Shown: positions 6,254 to 7,581 of the stretch, one piece after another
Layout: the number at the start of each line of letters is the position of its first letter
Position numbering within the stretch: position 1 is the first letter of the stretch
Assembly: GCA_943914745.1 (NCBI GenBank)
Contig: CALUDF010000149.1
Location: forward strand, 1-7,581
Direction: 5' to 3'
DNA length: 7,581 nt
Origin: an uncultured Bacteriovorax sp.
GTDB taxonomy: Bacteria; Bdellovibrionota; Bacteriovoracia; Bacteriovoracales; Bacteriovoracaceae
Position numbers and translations under genes: made by a program
The notes under the pieces: generated by a model
What the model was told of the DNA's origin: nothing
Database searches by the model: none
The model's input: only the letters and a program-made list of their open reading frames with translations

Positions 6254-7384
6254 TTAAGCCTCGTCTGGATAGTGCCGAGGAATTCTAACTGTGAAGGTTG
6301 ATCCTTTCCCCAATTCACTGGTCACTTTGATTTTTCCACCATGCTCTTTCACAATGGCCCTCGTAATGTAGAGTCCGAGGCCCAATCCTGATGCATGGTT
6401 TTTTGCATCAAGACGGATAAATCGCTGAAAGATTTTATCCTGGTTTTCCTCTGAAATCCCTTTTCCTTCATCTGAGACCTTAATGAGGACATAGTCCTTA
6501 AAGAATTCTCCTTCCATAACGACGGGTTTACTCTCACCATACTTTAGGGCATTGGTGATGAGGTTTGAGAGGACTTGCTCCAGCCGGTAAGAGTCTCCGA
6601 GCACATAGATCCCCTCAGGGACATTCTTTAGAGTAAAACTCACGCCTTTAGCTTCAAATTGCAAAATGAAATACTCACAGGCACCCTTTAAGAGCGAATG
6701 AACTTCAATCGGTTTTTTCTCCTGATCAAGTTTTCCCAGGGACAGCTTCGTCACATCAAGCATGTCTTCAATAAGCGTCGACATTTTATCCAGTTGCTTT
6801 AAAGTCATGTTGATTCTTTTTTCTAATTCAACCGGCTCAAAGACTTTGGGGTTGTTTGCATCAAAGAGTCTCTTGGCCATTTGATACTGAAGCTTCATTG
6901 AAGTGATTGGTGTTTTGAGCTCGTGAGAGCAAATAGAAATAAACTCATTTTTTTCCTTGAGAGTCGCCTTCATTGTCTCTTCCGCCCTCTTTCTCTCGGT
7001 AATGTCGCGGACAAATGAATAGAAAAAAATCCCTTGCTCTGTGTGGATCGGAGAAACTGTCAGTTCAATAGAAAAGCGATTTCCTGAGGAATGCATGGCC
7101 TGAAGCTCAATGCGCTTATTGAGAATGGGGCCGATTCCAGTTTTTAAATAGAGAGAGATCCCCATGTGGTGGGCTTCTTTAAATTCTGGAGGGATGATGA
7201 GTGAAGCCACATCTTGACCCATGACCTCTTTTCTTTTCCAACCAAAGATCTTTTCGGCCTGCAAATTCCAGTCGACGATTTGGCTTTTGTGATTGATCCC
7301 GACAACAGCATCCAGTGAATTCTCAACGAGGATTTCACGCCATGACGTAACTGGAAATTGTGGGGTGTTTTCCTGGCTATCGAT
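6254..7384 (-). CDS. PAS-domain sensor histidine kinase, cytoplasmic, with no conventional start codon
   Basis: A two-component sensor kinase that would autophosphorylate on His and pass phosphate to an unseen response regulator. Counting from an ATC at 7384 (376 codons), a PAS domain runs from about residue 13 (SWREILVENSLDAVV) through NLQAEKIFGW, with a PAC end at SFVRDITERKRAEE. Then come the HisKA dimerisation helix with SHELKTP (phosphoacceptor His154) and the HATPase_c domain with N-box NLITNALKYG (key Asn278), G1 DEGKG at 305-309 and G2 GLGLGLY at 333-339. All catalytic boxes are intact. There are no membrane segments and no receiver domain. The first conventional start in frame is a TTG at 7264, but it would cut off the first PAS strands. 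The frame is open back to a stop at 7418-7420 and contains no ATG, GTG or TTG before 7264. The ATC at 7384 has AGGAG 6 bases upstream and is my working start; CTG at 7411 is an alternative. No regulator gene lies adjacent on either side within the window. Confidence 0.85.
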   Translation of the reverse strand: MDSQENTPQFPVTSWREILVENSLDAVVGINHKSQIVDWNLQAEKIFGWKRKEVMGQDVASLIIPPEFKEAHHMGISLYLKTGIGPILNKRIELQAMHSSGNRFSIELTVSPIHTEQGIFFYSFVRDITERKRAEETMKATLKEKNEFISICSHELKTPITSMKLQYQMAKRLFDANNPKVFEPVELEKRINMTLKQLDKMSTLIEDMLDVTKLSLGKLDQEKKPIEVHSLLKGACEYFILQFEAKGVSFTLKNVPEGIYVLGDSYRLEQVLSNLITNALKYGESKPVVMEGEFFKDYVLIKVSDEGKGISEENQDKIFQRFIRLDAKNHASGLGLGLYITRAIVKEHGGKIKVTSELGKGSTFTVRIPRHYPDEA

Positions 7385-7390
7385 ACAGGA

Positions 7391-7395
7391 CTCCT
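7391..7395 (-). promoter_or_regulatory. Strong Shine-Dalgarno (AGGAG) ahead of the kinase frame
   Basis: AGGAG on the - strand at 7395-7391, followed after 6 bases by ATC at 7384 in the kinase frame. It is the best ribosome-binding motif in the window and points to initiation here, even though the codon is not ATG, GTG or TTG. Part of it lies in the 3' arm of the adjacent hairpin, so access could be controlled. Confidence 0.4.
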
Positions 7396-7412
7396 GGAGT
7401 TTTTTCTCCAGG
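7393..7412. repeat. Perfect 7-bp inverted repeat with an A6/T6 loop
   Basis: Arms CCTGGAG and CTCCAGG on the - strand surround six A's (six T's on the + strand). It lies at the start of the kinase frame, downstream of the partial gene's stop. No T-run follows on either strand, so it is not an intrinsic terminator. Its 3' arm overlaps the AGGAG site, so an RNA hairpin here could hide the ribosome-binding site. Confidence 0.5.
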
Positions 7413-7449
7413 TTAGTTTAATTCCAAAGAGGATAAGTTGCAAAAAATT

Positions 7450-7581
7450 TTATTTAATTCGTTGGTCAATGATACGCTTGAGTTTTCCTGTTCGCACATT
7501 AGATTCAAGCTTGTCATGTGTCACAACTTCAATCTTCAAGGGATGTATAAGATTCTTCTGTAAGAGTTCTGGATAACCAAC
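7450..7581 (-). CDS. C-terminal tail of an unidentified protein (partial)
   Basis: A frame open from the window edge to TAA at 7450, giving 43 residues that start VGYPELLQKNLIHPLKIEVV and end GKLKRIIDQRIK. The 5' part lies beyond the window. The pattern of a short beta-strand (KIEVV) followed by GKLKRIIDQR is reminiscent of the C-terminus of AMP-forming acyl-CoA ligases of the phenylacetate-CoA ligase type, where a Gly-Lys near the end contributes to the active site. The match is loose and I assign no function. The kinase gene follows on the same strand after a gap of about 65 bases (or 32 bases to the limit of its open frame), so the two are probably cotranscribed. No terminator separates them. 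Confidence 0.6.
   Translation of the reverse strand, partial: VGYPELLQKNLIHPLKIEVVTHDKLESNVRTGKLKRIIDQRIK

Noticed and set aside
6128..6262. 9-base direct repeat TTAAGCCTC at 6128-6136 and 6254-6262, covering both neighbouring stop codons
   Set aside because: It could suggest a target-site duplication around the 117 bases between, but no terminal inverted repeats are present and the match overlaps coding ends, so chance is the simpler reading.
7438..7452. A/T-rich run after the partial gene stop, as a terminator
   Set aside because: There is a T6 run but no GC-rich stem before it.
7413..7517. ATG-started 34-codon frame on the - strand just before the kinase (MTSLNLMCEQ...)
   Set aside because: It is out of frame with the kinase, stops before the hairpin, and overlaps the tail of the upstream gene. 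The sequence looks like a shadow.
7358..7576. 72-codon + strand frame at the right edge
   Set aside because: It is antisense to the kinase start and the partial gene tail, both of which read sensibly on the - strand.

Overview
The window is a gene-dense stretch of bacterial chromosome. Base composition is moderate, near 45% GC by eye. There are no mobile elements, CRISPR arrays, or tRNA or rRNA genes that I can see. The gene set and the style of the proteins (an RlmM-like rRNA methyltransferase, an orphan PAS histidine kinase, an exported Cys-type glutathione peroxidase) would fit a Gram-negative such as a member of the Bdellovibrionota, for example a Bacteriovorax/Peredibacter-like organism. 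That placement is a guess from general character, not from a marker gene.

Left part (1-2338). The window opens inside a glutathione peroxidase gene on the + strand that carries the end of a signal peptide. It meets, tail to tail with a 2-base gap, a - strand gene for an RlmM-like 2'-O-ribose methyltransferase. That gene is divergent from a radical SAM/SPASM protein on the + strand. The 23-base gap between the two starts holds a perfect 5-bp inverted repeat.

Middle part (2339-6131), all + strand. An 89-residue single-pass membrane protein of unknown function has a consensus -10 box and a Shine-Dalgarno site. It is followed by coaBC, panC and hflX, which are separated by only 2 and 3 bases and are almost certainly one transcription unit. 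PanC makes pantothenate. CoaBC carries phosphopantothenate on to 4'-phosphopantetheine in the same coenzyme A pathway; the pantothenate kinase step between them is not encoded here. HflX is a ribosome-associated GTPase with no pathway link to them.

Right part (6121-7581), - strand. A possible 29-codon single-helix membrane peptide with a well-placed promoter fills most of the gap between hflX and the next gene. Then comes a soluble PAS-domain sensor histidine kinase. Its reading frame has no ATG, GTG or TTG upstream of the PAS core, so its start is a real puzzle. The window ends in the C-terminal tail of an unidentified - strand gene.

I see no clearly new defence, mobile or biosynthetic system here. 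The most interesting items are the histidine kinase start region (a hairpin, a strong ribosome-binding site placed before an ATC, and a slippery A-run), the possible leaderless small membrane protein at 6121-6210, and the palindrome between the divergent rlmM-like and radical SAM genes.
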